This document shows positions 21,590 to 33,900 of a stretch of DNA of 64,000 bases, one piece after another. The stretch covers positions 1,860,001-1,924,000 of the forward strand of contig JANATG010000001.1 of assembly GCA_029449235.1 (NCBI GenBank), read 5' to 3'. A program made the translations under genes and the position numbers. How positions within the stretch are numbered: position 1 is the first letter of the stretch; every line of letters starts with the position of its first letter. Below the pieces are notes generated by a model. That model was not told the origin of the DNA, did not search any database, and saw only the letters and a list, made by a program, of their open reading frames with translations. The DNA comes from Linnemannia schmuckeri (taxonomy: Eukaryota; Mortierellomycota; Mortierellomycetes; Mortierellales; Mortierellaceae).

Positions 21590-23933
21590 AGTCTTTTTTT
21601 TTCATTTTTGTTCCAGCATTTCTACAAGCTTATTACCTAGAACTCCTTCCTTCCTTCTATTTACCAACTTTTACATAACCCAGACCATTAAAAACGAATG
21701 GATAATTTATCTCAAGCAAAAATACCAACACTCCTCGCCTACTTGCTTGCCTGCCTGCCTAACTTGTTTGCATTATGCATTGCGATGTAATATTGCCTGC
21801 TACTTGGCATTTGCCCTTTGTCCACTTTGCCTCTCTTTTTCTATTTTTTCTTCCTCTGCTTGTTCATGTTGCATTCGGGACGGAAATGGGCTATTCTTTT
21901 CATTTTTGGAGTGTTGGAATACCGCTCTCCCCCTCCTCGCTCCTCGCTCGCGTTTCGCGTGGGAGAGACGTGGGAGAAAGGGGAGAGGAGAGAGAGGCAT
22001 GAAATGACTTGTTCAACGAGTGGGATAGATAGAACTGCGAGAAAAAAAAAAGGGGGGGGGGGAATGGGAGAGGAAGAGGAAGGGATGAATAGCGGAACAA
22101 GTAAGCAAATAAGGCGGAGATGTGAAAAAGAGGGGGAAGGGAGGCTGCAAAGAGGCGGCATCTTCGTCATGACATCAAGAGGCCATAGTATGCTGAAGTG
22201 TTCATGCAATTGCGCAGATAGAGAAGGCTATGTTTGTAGGTGCATTGGATATTTGTCAGGGCGTTTATGGTATTGGGATGTCCATGGTTGTTTCTTGAAG
22301 GGCATCTTATGAAAAGCAACATTTTGGATGGAGAAAAGAGAACAACAACATCATGTATGCGCTTATTGCATGGATGTTGCCTGTTTGTTTTGATAATGTA
22401 GTCATGTTTCCCCTTTATCTCCTTCCTTTCGCTGTACCTCTTTCTAAGGAAGGTGAGCCGTCAAGCTGTTTCTTTGACCCGAAAGGATCGGTTGATGTAT
22501 AGGAGAAGACAGCAGCGAACAGGAGGGGGAGTGAATAGGAAATGGAGGATGAGTCCTTCACCATTGGAAATTGAACGTCTAGGTCCTGTCCATGGTGGGT
22601 CGAGAAAGTACAAGTAGAAGGCATAAACGAAAGGCATTTTGGACAGGGCTGAAGGTGCGTATTTGTGCTTTGACATTGAAACGAGAGGAGTGAAAGAGAG
22701 AATGGAGGAAAAGGAGGGATGCACCGAGGAGAAGGGGGTGGTGGTAGTAGTGATGAGTAGCAGGCGTCGACGAGAATGACATGTCTTTCCTCCACTTTTC
22801 ATCCAGGGGAGAGAGAGAAAAGCGAGACGAGAGGGCACTAAGGAGAAAGAGAAAGAGAGAGGAGCGAGCGACAAAACATGGCCCATCCCTCGCGACGCGT
22901 GTCTTTTCTTTTTCTGTTCAAACAAACAAATGGAAAGGGAAAGAGGGAGAACAGAAAAGAGGGAGAGAGGCACGATGACCGATAGGATGGACATAGGCAT
23001 GGGCATGGCATGGCAGCGCATAATCTTCCGCGTCTCTTTCTACCACTGCCGAGGAAGAAAACAAGGAAAGAAGGGGTGATGGCATGGTCGATGGTCGATG
23101 GTCGATGTTCGATAAGCTACTCGCTCGTACCATTGGGCCCTTTCAATGGCTTGTATGTAAGAGTGCTTAAGCCTCCCTTCCCATCCCTTCACTTCTCTCC
23201 CCTCCTTTCTCCCTTCCTTCTTCCCTTCGCTTCTCCTTCTGCTTTTTGTTTGTTTCTGCTCTGTTTACGTCCTTAGTATTCGCCCCCTATAATTTTATTC
23301 CCTTTGTCACCTCATCCCGACACTCCCTTCCTCTTCTTTTCTTCCACTTTTCGCTTTCTTCTTCTCTTCTCTTCTTCTCTCTCTTCTCTCTTTTTTCTTC
23401 TCTTCTCATTTTCCATCCCTACTCCTCCTTTCCATCCTCCATACCCTGCCACCTCATACACCATCGTCGTTAAACTCGTTCCTATTGTATCCATCCTTCG
23501 CTTGATCATACCAACAGGACATCCTTTATACCCTTATCTCTCTCTCACACATACACTTACTCATTGATCCAGTGTCACACACGCACACACCTTTACACAG
23601 ACACTCAGCCTTCTCTCCTTCCTTCCTTCTTTTCTTTCCTTCCCACTTACCCCTTCTTCTCCCGCAGTCAGTCCAGTCCAAAGAGAATATTTCCACATAG
23701 TTGAACACATCATCGCTCTTTTCACTCCCGGTTGCATAACACGCGAGTCTACTTTCTTGACCGAAGCGTACTATCCCTTTTTTCGTTTTTCTCCTTATAA
23801 CCGCTTCCCAAGCCTCAATTGCCCTTCAAAAATCCTTGCCGCCGCCGGATTCGAATTGCTCCTCTTTCTTTCCTGGAAACCACCTGCTCCTCTTTTTTTT
23901 TACTTTTACACAGACCCAAATACACATACTCCA
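21590..23933. other. Long intergenic region between the TBC gene and TEM1
   Basis: 2.3 kb with no supportable gene. It has AG-rich plus-strand stretches at 21960-22150 and 22680-22980, a run of about ten G near 22054, a triple GTCGATG near 23089-23106, and from about 23170 a long C/T-rich, G-poor tract (TTCTCTTC repeats at 23340-23410) that is the TEM1 leader/promoter. Confidence 0.6.
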
Positions 23934-26900
23934 ATGGCTGCTACAGGCGAGTCTGCCAAGAAGAGCAGGTAATTTACAGAGAGGAGGGAGCAATTGAAAC
24001 TGACGAGAAACTTCGGATAGTAACCCTGGTCTCCTTCTTGGGGACGATGAAGGGGTGGATGGTGGTGGGGGCGCTAGCAAATGTGGTCGTTATTATTTCC
24101 CTTTCTTTCAAGTTCAAAACCCTTATCGAAAAGGTTAGAGAGCACCAAAATTGAGTGTGGGAGAGTGGTTTCTAACATCACCATATTCTTGCCCCTCTAT
24201 TTTTTTTTTGTCAACTCTCTTTCTCCGCTTTATCATATTATATTAACAAACCTCGTTTCCGCGACTGGACACCGTTTCGACCAACAATTACATCGACTTC
24301 GACTATGTGCAAACCAACGATACCAACAACAGCGGCTCTTCTCACAACAGCGTGGTAATCAAGGTCGGCATGGTCGGCGATTCACAAATCGGCAAAACGA
24401 GTCTCATGGTCAAATATGTCGAGGGCTCCTTTGACGAAGACTATGTCCAAACACTGGGTAAGCAATTGGCAATTGGCAATTTGTATTGTGAATACGAACA
24501 AGGGAGACTTGGATGGATTTTTTTTTTTTTTTTTTTTTTTTTTCGTTATTGTTGTCAATGATCCGACGGATGTCGCGTTGTTACTTTCTGTTCGTGTTCT
24601 TATTTCTGATGCCTTTTGATACTGCTTCTTTCTCCCCCTTCTTTCTCCCTACCCCTCGTCCCTCATCATCTTTCTTTACGCCCTTGAGAATTGGATTGTT
24701 GTTGATATTTCTCTTTTCAATATTTTTCTTTATGTCTATCTCGGTCTCCTGGATCTGCACGTCTCGTATCTTCTGACCTTCTTTCTTTCTTTCCTGTCAT
24801 CACCATCCATGCTGAACCTTGCTCGGTCTGCATACAGGTGTCAACTTTATGGAAAAGACGATTTCGATCCGTAACACGGAAATCACCTTCAGCATATGGG
24901 ATCTCGGAGGTAAGCTAACCAAGCACAAAACACACGCACACAAACAACATCGGGAAGAGTGCTCCTCAAGGCCAAGGTCAGGGCCAGAGCTTGTTTGTTT
25001 TTCTCTCTTTGTTCTTTCTTTGTTTTTGAGTTAGGCGGGTATGAGGTGAGGATGGTGAAAGAAAGTTTTTTTTCTCCTTTGACTCTTTGGTGTCAGAGGT
25101 TGTTTACATCCTTCCCACTTGTTATTTTTATATCCCTTCCCTTCCTCCACACAACAACACACACACCGCACCGCAATGCAACACAAACAACAACATCAAC
25201 AAACGCATCAAATTGGTTCTTGTGTAATGGAATACAGGAATGGAAATACGTTGACGAGAGAGAAAGAGAAGGAAGGGACAGAGAGAGAGAAACAAATATC
25301 GGAGAGACAGGGTCAAAAGAGACTCAGTATGTTAGACAGAGAAGGGGAAGAAATCTGGGGGGTAAGAGAGGGAAAGGAGGCACACACAACAGCACCCTTT
25401 TGTTAGTACGTGGTTTGTGTGGGTGCGGGGTGTTTGTGTTCTTGCTAAATAGCAAATACACATCCTTCTGTGATTCTCACGGGGAAGAGCGAGTTGCACT
25501 CAATTGGCGCACGGATACACACTTCCATACGACAATCTTTTTCCCTTTGTACCTTTGGCTCTTTTTCCTCCTTTCGTATCCTTTTGGCTTGTTCATGTCC
25601 GCCTACTCCACGTCGTCATTGTGAGGAAGAAGGAAAAAAGGAACGATCTGGAATCTAGCCCTTAGGACAACGCGACAAAAAAAAGGGTCCAGCAATAAAC
25701 CACCCACATTACACAGGAAGGACGATTCAATGCCACTCATCTCTCAGGAGCAGCAGTAACACCCAACACGACCGACTGACATGGCCAACAGCAACAGGAA
25801 CAAGTCCTATTAGTTCTTCATTTGATTGCGGATGAACGGACGGACGACACTACTTTACTTTTTTTTCAGGCCCTTGTGCCTGCATCCACTTCTCCTTTTC
25901 GCTTTCGAGTGTTGAACAGGAAGGGCTGAAAGGAAGGACGAGAGTGGAGGGGAAAACTCACTCTTGTTCTCTCTCATGAAAAAGGAAACCAAGGAACGGA
26001 ATTGTGATGAAAATATCTTTTGGCTGTGGTTAAAAGAAGATGTGAGTGTTTGTGGTAGGACAGAAAAGGAGTCAAAGCGAAAGCGAGAAGTACGAGAGTA
26101 AGCATGCATCTCTTAGATCCCATTACACAACACAAAGCAACACAATCAAACAAACAACAAATAAGAGATCTCCCTCCTTTTGGATCTGTGCTCAGGTTCA
26201 TGACCATTCACTCCTTTTCCCATTGCTTTTTTACCGCTCTACCATGCATGGTACAAAAAGAAGGAGAGGAGGGCGGAAGAGAAGGGCTTATTTGTGTTCA
26301 ATTGAACTAACCTCTTTGTTGGCCGTCATGGTTAGGTCAACGTGAGTTTGTCAACATGTTGCCGTTGGTCTGCAATGACGCAGTTGCAATCCTGTTCATG
26401 TTTGATCTCTCGCGCAAATCGACTCTCAACAGTATCAAGGAGTGGTATCGACAGGCACGAGGCTTCAACAAGGTACCGTACCTGAACTCTCGTACAGCAA
26501 TAACAACTCTGTTGTCATCATCGACTCTTTTTGTATCTTATTATACAGCTACCATTGCTGTTGTTTGTTTGTTTACTCTTCTTTCCTCTCCAGTTCATCA
26601 TGCAGGCACAAACAGCAGATATCGTGACTGAACTAGTTTGCCTCCATCTTCTCTTTTACTTAATAGACTGCCATCCCGTTCCTTGTCGGGACAAAGTACG
26701 ACTACTTTTCAACATTTTCAAAGGAGGAACAGGAGGAAGTGACCAAACAGGCAAGTTCTCTACCCTTTCTTCCACCCGAGATACTCTCGCTTACTGTGGT
26801 CACACCGATGTGTACTTTTTTTTTCAGCTAAGAAAACTTAGTTTTGTCATCCTAACCTACCAAACTTTTCTTTCTTTTCTTCCGTCGTTACTCTTGTGAA

Positions 26901-27150
26901 CCGTAACATCATCAACATTAAAAATTCCCGCCCCACAAAAAAAAAAAAAAAAAAAAAAACAACAACAACGATCTAGGCGCGCAAGTTTGCAAGGGCGATG
27001 AAGGCCCCATTGATCTTCTGCTCGACATCGCATTCGATCAACGTGCAAAAAATCTTCAAGATTGTGCTCTCCAAGGCCTTTGACCTCAAGTGTACCATCC
27101 CCGAAATCTCTGAAGCCGGCGCCCCCATCCTTGAGTATGCCTCCAACTGA
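23934..27150 (+). CDS. TEM1: Tem1/Spg1 septation-network small GTPase
   Basis: Ras-superfamily GTPase that triggers the mitotic exit/septation initiation network. Six exons (23934-23968, 24333-24457, 24838-24909, 26336-26472, 26667-26750, 26977-27150) give 208 residues. G1 is GMVGDSQIGKTSL; switch I lies in DEDYVQTLGVNFMEKTI; G3 is WDLGGQREF; G4 is GTKYDYF (TKxD, typical of Spg1/Tem1); G5 is FCSTSHSINV. The end KAFDLKCTIPEI then LEYASN also fits Spg1. It has no C-terminal Cys for lipidation, as expected. The intron after exon 5 begins GCAAGT, a GC-AG intron, and the join KQ|ARKFARAMKAP matches the family. Intron 3 is about 1.4 kb. Exon 2's acceptor is the only uncertain border; it affects just the variable N-terminus. 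Confidence 0.93.
26751..26976 (+). other. GC-AG intron of TEM1
   Basis: The donor reads CAG|GCAAGT and the acceptor ATCTAG, preceded by a run of about 21 A and CAACAACAACG. The phase is exact and protein conservation is continuous across the join, so the GC donor is required; no GT donor gives the right frame. Confidence 0.88.
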
Positions 27151-27898
27151 ACAGCCAGGAGGATGCGTTTATGTGTGCTAAACTCCTTTTTTTCCTTTTC
27201 TCGTGCACGGGAGGAGGAAGAGGGAGGGGGATTCTGTTGTTCGTGCAGCAGCAGGGGACAAAAGATAGAAAATCAAACACGAGGCCTGGGCGTTGGAGCT
27301 TTTCGCTTTTTTTTCTGTTTTCTATTATTATTCTCGTTTTCATACATCATGCTCTACTCAAACCTCTCATGAAATTTTTCTCTTTTTCCCCAATGTACCA
27401 ACTGTTGAATACAACACTTCTTTTTCCCTTCTCGCGTCCCTTCACTCCATTATTACGGAGCAAAAGAGATCCTGCATTCCATTCACATTTTTCCGCCTAA
27501 TGTTTTTTTGTACATTTTGTTCTCTTAGAACATCATCACCCACGTTGTTTTTTTTTAGTTTTTTTCTTGAGCTTTTTTCCATTTGGGTGGCACGCTCGTC
27601 ACCCACATTTTCAACCGTGTCCCCCTTTTTTTTTTTTAACTTCGCTTCTTTTTTGCGTCGCCTCCTTCCCAGCCAACAGCCAACACCCACCCTCTTTTTG
27701 TGTTTGTTTTTTTTCACCCTCTTGTTGTCATCGCCACGTTGTTTGCTAACATATCTTCTTGTCTTGTTTACTCCCCTCTGCACAACCTTGTAAATATCTG
27801 TGTCAATAAACAACGAAACTTAAAAAAACCTCGAACTGTAAAAAAGAATGGGCAGCGGAGACTGAGAAAATCGGCAAAGACAGGAAGAGCTTGGGTGC

Positions 27899-27936
<38 letters not shown>

Positions 27937-28002
27937 GTGTATTAAAGCGTAGTGTTTAAATTATGAGAAGAAACGAAGAGAGAGAGGAGGCCTAGAATCT
28001 CA
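27151..28002. other. Convergent 3' flanks with an A34 run
   Basis: T-rich 3' region of TEM1, then an unbroken run of 34 A at 27900-27933, close to the end of the minus-strand membrane-protein gene. No gene seen. Confidence 0.6.
27805..27810 (+). terminator. Poly(A) signal AATAAA of TEM1
   Basis: AATAAA about 655 bases after the TEM1 stop, in T-rich sequence. It implies a long 3' UTR if used. Confidence 0.4.
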
Positions 28003-29451
28003 TTACTGGTTCAAGGCGGTGTTAGAGCTGTAGCTGACACGATTATCCTGCGTAGGATAATTGTTTGTCATAGTCGTATGAGTTGTTCTAGTATCATGCT
28101 TGGCGGACTTCTTGAACGGGTTCCACCTCTTCTTCTCATTCACATGCGCAGTGGTGTTCCCATTGTTGCCATAAGTCGTCGTGGCGTGGTTGCCGTTGTA
28201 TCCATTGTTGTATCCGCCGTTAGGGGTAGAGTAACTACCGTTAGGATAAGTGGGATCGGGACGAACAGTCCTGGAACGGGATCCACAAAGCGACCAAACA
28301 TTGTCATGGTTATTCAACGACCGCCCTTGGGCGATCAACCTCTGCTGCCTATGTCTCCACGACAGCATCTGGAACAACGTCCCCAGAACAATCAATCCTC
28401 CAATAACTCCCAACATGATGTACAAGTTTGTGTTGAGACGGTAGTTGACACGATCATTGTTTGTGAAGAAGTTTTTGACGGATGCCGAGAATCCGGTCCT
28501 TGCGAAAAGATCCAACCCCAGGACGGAAATGTAAGAGCCCACGATGGCGGTGGCAGGGATGAGGATACGACGACCCATGACAAGGGCGAGGAGCATACCC
28601 ACGACGGAGGCACCGACGAGGAGGCCAATGCGTCCGCCACGGTTACGGATGAGTCCTTGACTGCGCCAGGCGAGGATATAGAGGGCGGTGGTAAGACCAG
28701 CGAGGCCGCCAAGGATCCAGATGGTGAAGCGGTTTAGGAGCCAGCAGATGGCGCCGAGAAGGAGGCCGCCGCCGAGACAGGAGAAGACGTAGATGATTTG
28801 GCGGCGGTTCCAGCCTTGTTGGGGCTCTACGTTTGCCAGAATCGAGTATACAATCACGCCTATTTGATCAAAGAAAGGACACGGGAGAAAGAGAATGAGA
28901 GAGATGGGGGAATTGGTGGCGTAGGTAAGTGATCGATCAGTTGCAACAAAACGCGTATTTTTTTCCATCTCCGCAAAATCAAACGCGTCACCACCATCAT
29001 TTTTATTTCTGTCAATCCTTGACGATGAAAAAAAAACTGTACTTACATCCGACAATGAAACCAGCAAGGAACATAGTAAAGCGGTAATGGCGGTAACCAC
29101 GGAAGGTCAAGAGGATGCCGATCAGGATGAGGATGAAACCTCCAACAATACGTTGCCAGGTCAAACTGATCGATCTGCCGTCGCCTAACAAGTCGTTCGA
29201 AGCACCTGGCTGGTTTTCGCCGTTGCCGTCTATTACAAGAATATTGGGAGGGAAATAAGGATTTTTGGTCACAAGTCGACCTCTGCATTACATTGGAGTA
29301 TTATATCAAGAAAAAAAGAAAAAACGATGTACTTACTAGAAGGATCCTGAGCGAGAGTGAGGAAGGGCAACATGAAGAGGACGAGGATCTGGAGGGTGAC
29401 CGTCAGCCTTGCGGCGTTGGAGCGGTTGGTGGTGGTAGCGGCGACACCCAT
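28003..29451 (-). CDS. Multi-pass membrane protein, TMEM198/TM7S3-like (DUF4203)
   Basis: Predicted secretory-pathway membrane protein of unknown biochemical role. Three exons (29451-29337, 29229-29047, 28859-28003) give 384 residues. An N-terminal signal sequence (LTVTLQILVLFMLPFLTLAQ, about 16-35) is followed by a short luminal stretch (NGNGENQPG), then about seven hydrophobic helices: IVGGFILILIGILLTFRG, FTMFLAGFIVGCVIVYSIL, IIYVFSCLGGGLLLGAICWL, IWILGGLAGLTTALYIL, IGLLVGASVVGMLLALV, ILIPATAIVGSYISVLG and LYIMLGVIGGLIVLGTLF. The tail is cytosolic, Asn/Gly/Thr-rich (TPNGGYNNGYNGNHATT). Gly-rich helices with this layout resemble the TM7S3/TM198-like domain; animal TMEM198 aids Wnt receptor phosphorylation, which need not apply here. 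Topology is seen; the family name is inferred. Confidence 0.78.
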
Positions 29452-30929
29452 TTGTTGTAGTTGACGACTCGAAAGACGCGCGTGTGACGCTGTGTGGATG
29501 GTACTTTATGATCTTTTCTTTATGTGGAAGGTGGAAGAGAAATAACGAAGCGGGAGAAAGATGGTGAGAGAGAAAAAAGTGAGAGAGGTTGGTGTGAAGA
29601 AAAAAAAGGAAAAAACGGCGACCCGATACCTTATAAAGGACTCATACAGCGTGTTGCTGTTCTCGGTAAAGAGTCCTGAAACTAGGACGGAAAAAAATTG
29701 AACGAAACAACCCTTGCAAAAAAAGGTGATGATGGTTTGTGACGCCAGAAAGGTATGACCAGGTTGCCAGATTGGCTATCGGTTATCACGGTCAACTCCG
29801 GGATGGATATAATCTATCCTCACGAAAAGGGATCATCAGGTTCGGTTACTTACGAAAGGAATGTGCGGGGTAGGCAAGAAAAGCACCGAAAATGGTGTCA
29901 CTTTGTTTTCTCTGTCTCGCTTAATGGTGCTTGTGGGGAAAAAAAATTCTCTTGCGCCACAAAAAAAAAAAAATGCGTGAGAAACTGAAACAGGTCCACA
30001 TTCATCTCGTCAGCAAGAAACAAAAATGTTGGTGGCGAAGTTATTTCACCTTCAGGTGTGAGGTAATGTCTACGGACATGGAGATGTTTAGACAGGGACG
30101 CAGCTCTTTGGTTGTGTGCGCATATATTCAAGCAGCGCGATCCCTTGACTGGGTGCAACAAGTCCCTGAGTCGTATATCCCTTCTTCTTCTTCATCGCCT
30201 CGAATTGAATTCGTTCACCCTTTACATGAGTTTGAGCAAAAAATGAGAACATTTGTGATGAGCGTTGCAAGCGCAGAAACAGCCTGATGCCTTTTAAAGT
30301 ATGGTTACAAAATTTTTTTAATGTAAAATTGGTAACTGCGCTTGTGCGTGTGTACGTAACGAGAAAAGATATTAGAGAGCATAGGTTGCTGCACGTGCAT
30401 GGATATCACTTTATCCGAGATAAGGAAGGACTTGGCGAGGGACTGGGAGTGACAGAGCGATGGAAAAAATAAGCATATTTACTCTGTGACAGAAGGGTGA
30501 AGCCTAAAAAGGCAATAGGTATGCTTGCGTTAGGGGAAATGACCATCCACTGCATGAAAAGGAAAAAAAAAGAACAAGTATGTAGACTTACTTTTTTTTG
30601 ATATTTGAGAGATGCTCTTAATCGTCGTCATTCATCCACCACTTGCGATAAGCTTGTCCTTCATGGCTGTTTGCCTGTTGTTGTTCTTTGCCAAGATAGC
30701 AAGCGTAGCAAAACCAGTGAGCGGGTCTGAACGTTCATACACACTTCGGTATTTCAGTGCTTTCAACCCCTATGTACTGTATGCCATCAATTTTTTTCTC
30801 ACTTTTTTTCCAGTTGCTTCTCCCTCTCTCACTTCAACAAACGCGTTCCTTTGTCGTCTGTATGCCTTCTTTTCAGCCAGAATTCACATATCCTAGCTCA
30901 TCATTGCAGAGCAGTCTTCCTCGGCAATG
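29452..30929. other. Intergenic, membrane-protein promoter and flank of the ABC wreck
   Basis: AG-rich plus strand at 29520-29610 is the pyrimidine-rich leader of the minus-strand gene. The remainder has short frames without resemblance to known proteins; no gene is supported. Confidence 0.55.
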
Positions 30930-33900
30930 ATGTCCAGCATGCCTTCGAGCCAGAAAAGAGGCAGATTCAACTCGCTTACTCGGTAGTAGATATCACTGCT
31001 AGTCCTTCCTCTATCGACCTCACTGTCACGGACTCTAACGCCAAGGCTGCTATTTAACTCGACAAAACGACAAACCTTTATCTAAGCCAGAACCAAAGAT
31101 CTCGTATTTGCGACTTTACCGCTTTGCCTCGCCCTTCGACCTCCTTTGCATCCTGTATGTATCCTCATTGCCATCCTCAACTGTGAAAAAAAATTGACGA
31201 AGTTGCAACCAACCCCTGACAATGTCTTTGTATTTTATTTTCAACATAGCTTTGGCACCATTTGTGCATTCGCCAATGGTGTCGGTCAGCCGCTGGTAGC
31301 GTTGTTGATGGGCGGTGTCATCAACAGTATTGCCCAGATCAACAGGTCTGACGGTACTGCCACCGACGCTGCCTCAAATGCCAAGCTCATAATTGAGCTG
31401 CGGATCCTTGTCATCAAGTTCACTGTCGTGGATGCCATCATTTTCTTTGTCGCCTACGGCCAGATGTGTCTCTTCACTCTCTCGGCCGAGAACCTGACCA
31501 AACATACCCGTGAAAAGCACCTTCATGCTGTTCTTCGCCAGGATATTACCTGGTATGCTCTTGGCAAGAGAAGCGAGTCGCTCAATTCGTGTCTTAGTGC
31601 GGACACTCAGTTGATCTTTGATGGTCTTGCTGACAAAGTTGGCATTTGTCTCTCGTCCTTGGCTACCTTTATTGCAGGTTCGTTATCGCCTTTACTCACG
31701 GATAGAGAGCGACCTTGGTTCTCATGACCGCTGTCCCATTGATGGCCGGTAAGTTGTGGTAAAATACCTTTTCTGTTTGACGATCATTCCGTGGCACATA
31801 GCTTTGACAGTGAAACTGACCTGCGCGTTTTTCTTTTTGATTGTTCATCTGCGTCGCTGCAGCCGCTGAAGTTCTTATGGCAAAGTATAGTGGAGACAGC
31901 TCAGCAGATGATCAGGACTCCTATGCTGTTGCTGGGGCGATGGCAGAGCAAGTCATTGGCTCCATTCGTACCATCGCTGCATTCGGTGGTCAGAAGCGTG
32001 AGCTTTAAAAGTTCGATGCGATCCTTGAAGAGGCGCACAAGTCCGGTATCAAAAAAATCCATCGCCACCGGGTTGGGCATAGGTTCCTTCACCTTGATCA
32101 TGTTCATGGGTTACTCCTTGGCTTTCTACTACGGGTCGCGTCAGGTCCAAGATGGGAAAATGAAGCCTGGCTATGTCTTAACGGTCTTGCTTTTCACCAT
32201 GATTGGTGATATCTCTGTCGGAAATGGCGGCTCCAATATTGCCAGCTTTGGGAAAGCCCAAGCTTCTACGTACACTATCTTCAACACTATCGACCACATC
32301 CCTGGTATTGATTCTTCTGATCCCTCAGAGCTCAAACCCGACAACCTGCAGGGTCACATCGTCATCAAAAATGTCAACTTTGCCTACCCTAGTCGCCCTA
32401 ACGTCCTCATTCTCAAGTAGATGAACATCAAAGACAAGCCTAGCCAAAATGTTGTTCTGGTCGGTCACTCTGGATCAGGGAAGTCGACTATCATTGGCCT
32501 CGTCGAGCGGTTTTATGACCCAACGTCTGGAACGATTACGATCGACGGCATTGAGATTAAGAAGTTCAACCTCCGTCACCTGCGTGACAGCATCGGATTG
32601 GTCTCTCAAGAACCCGTTCTCTTCAACGCCACCATCAAGCAGAACATTTTGAACGGAGTCCGCAAGGATCAGAAACTGCCTGCCGACGCCGATGTCGAGA
32701 TCGTCTGCCGTCTCGCCAATGCCCACGACTACATCTCCATGATCTCACAGGGCTACAACACTATGGTTGGCGAGAAAGGTGCCCTTCTCTCTGGAGGCCA
32801 AAAGCAGCGTATTGCAATAGCTCGTGCGTTGATCAAGAACTCTTTGATTTTGCTCCCGGATGAGGCCACTTCTGCCTTAGACACCGAGTCCGAGTGCATT
32901 GTCCAGGCTGCATTGGACAACGCCGCCACCGGTCACTCGACTATTGTCATTGCCCACCGTTTGTCGACCATCATGGACGCCGATTTGATCTATGTCATGG
33001 ACAATGGTATCGTCTTGGAGTCTGGAACTCATGCATCTCTCATGGCCCTTGGAGGAACCTACACCGATTTTGTCGTCAAGCAGCAGCTTAAGTCTGGAGG
33101 GACCGATGTTGAGGCACCCAAGTACGTCACTGATCCAGACGCCATCGTTACTGCCCTACATCGCATGTTGTCATTGATGAGAAGGCCAACTCTGAGGGAA
33201 GCCAGACCAATCCCTCAAGAGCAGCCTTCTCCATCGCATGTCGTCGCACCATTCAGACAAGCCCGTTGTCGCCAAAGGCCCTACCGTTGTTGATATCTCC
33301 GAAGACAAGGAAATGACCATGGCTTGCGAAAAGGAGGAGGCTGCGAGGAAGCTGAAGCTCCAGAAGGCACCCATCGCGCGCACCATCTGCCACATGAGGT
33401 CCGACTACCACATCTGCCTCCTTGGTGTCCTCTCTGCCATTGCTCAGGGCTGTCTCTTCCCTGATTTCTCTCAGATTTTTCCCAGCACTGTCACGACTCT
33501 CTCCATGGCCAAGGAATTCGGCGTTGACTTTATTCCAAAGACCAATCACTACTCCCTCCTGCTCCTCATTCTCTCCTTTGTCGGTTTCCCTGCTTTTGCT
33601 GGTAGCATGTTCTTCTTCTTGCTGAGCGGTGAGAGGCTAACGCGTCACATGCCCTACCTGAGCTATAGGGCGATCCTCAGTCAAGAGATGGCCTCCTTTG
33701 ACCGCCCTGAGAACTCGACTGGCGCCTTTGCCAGCCGTCTTGCGACTGACTCCCAGGAGATGTTCGATATAGTCTCTCAGGTTACCTTGACCACCGTCTC
33801 TGCACTGGCCACCATCACTCTCGGTCTGGCATTTGCCTTTAGGGCGTCGTGGCAGATAGCTCTGATCATTCTTGCTATTGTCCTCGTCATTGGTCCCAGA

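Noticed and set aside
21590..22800. Several 100-180 codon frames on both strands rich in Ser/Pro/Phe/Leu
   Set aside because: They are translations of C/T-rich or A/G-rich simple sequence and overlap each other in several frames.
31690..31715. In-frame TAG in the ABC transporter as programmed readthrough
   Set aside because: It is accompanied by frameshifts, other stops and a destroyed Walker A, so decay is the simple explanation.
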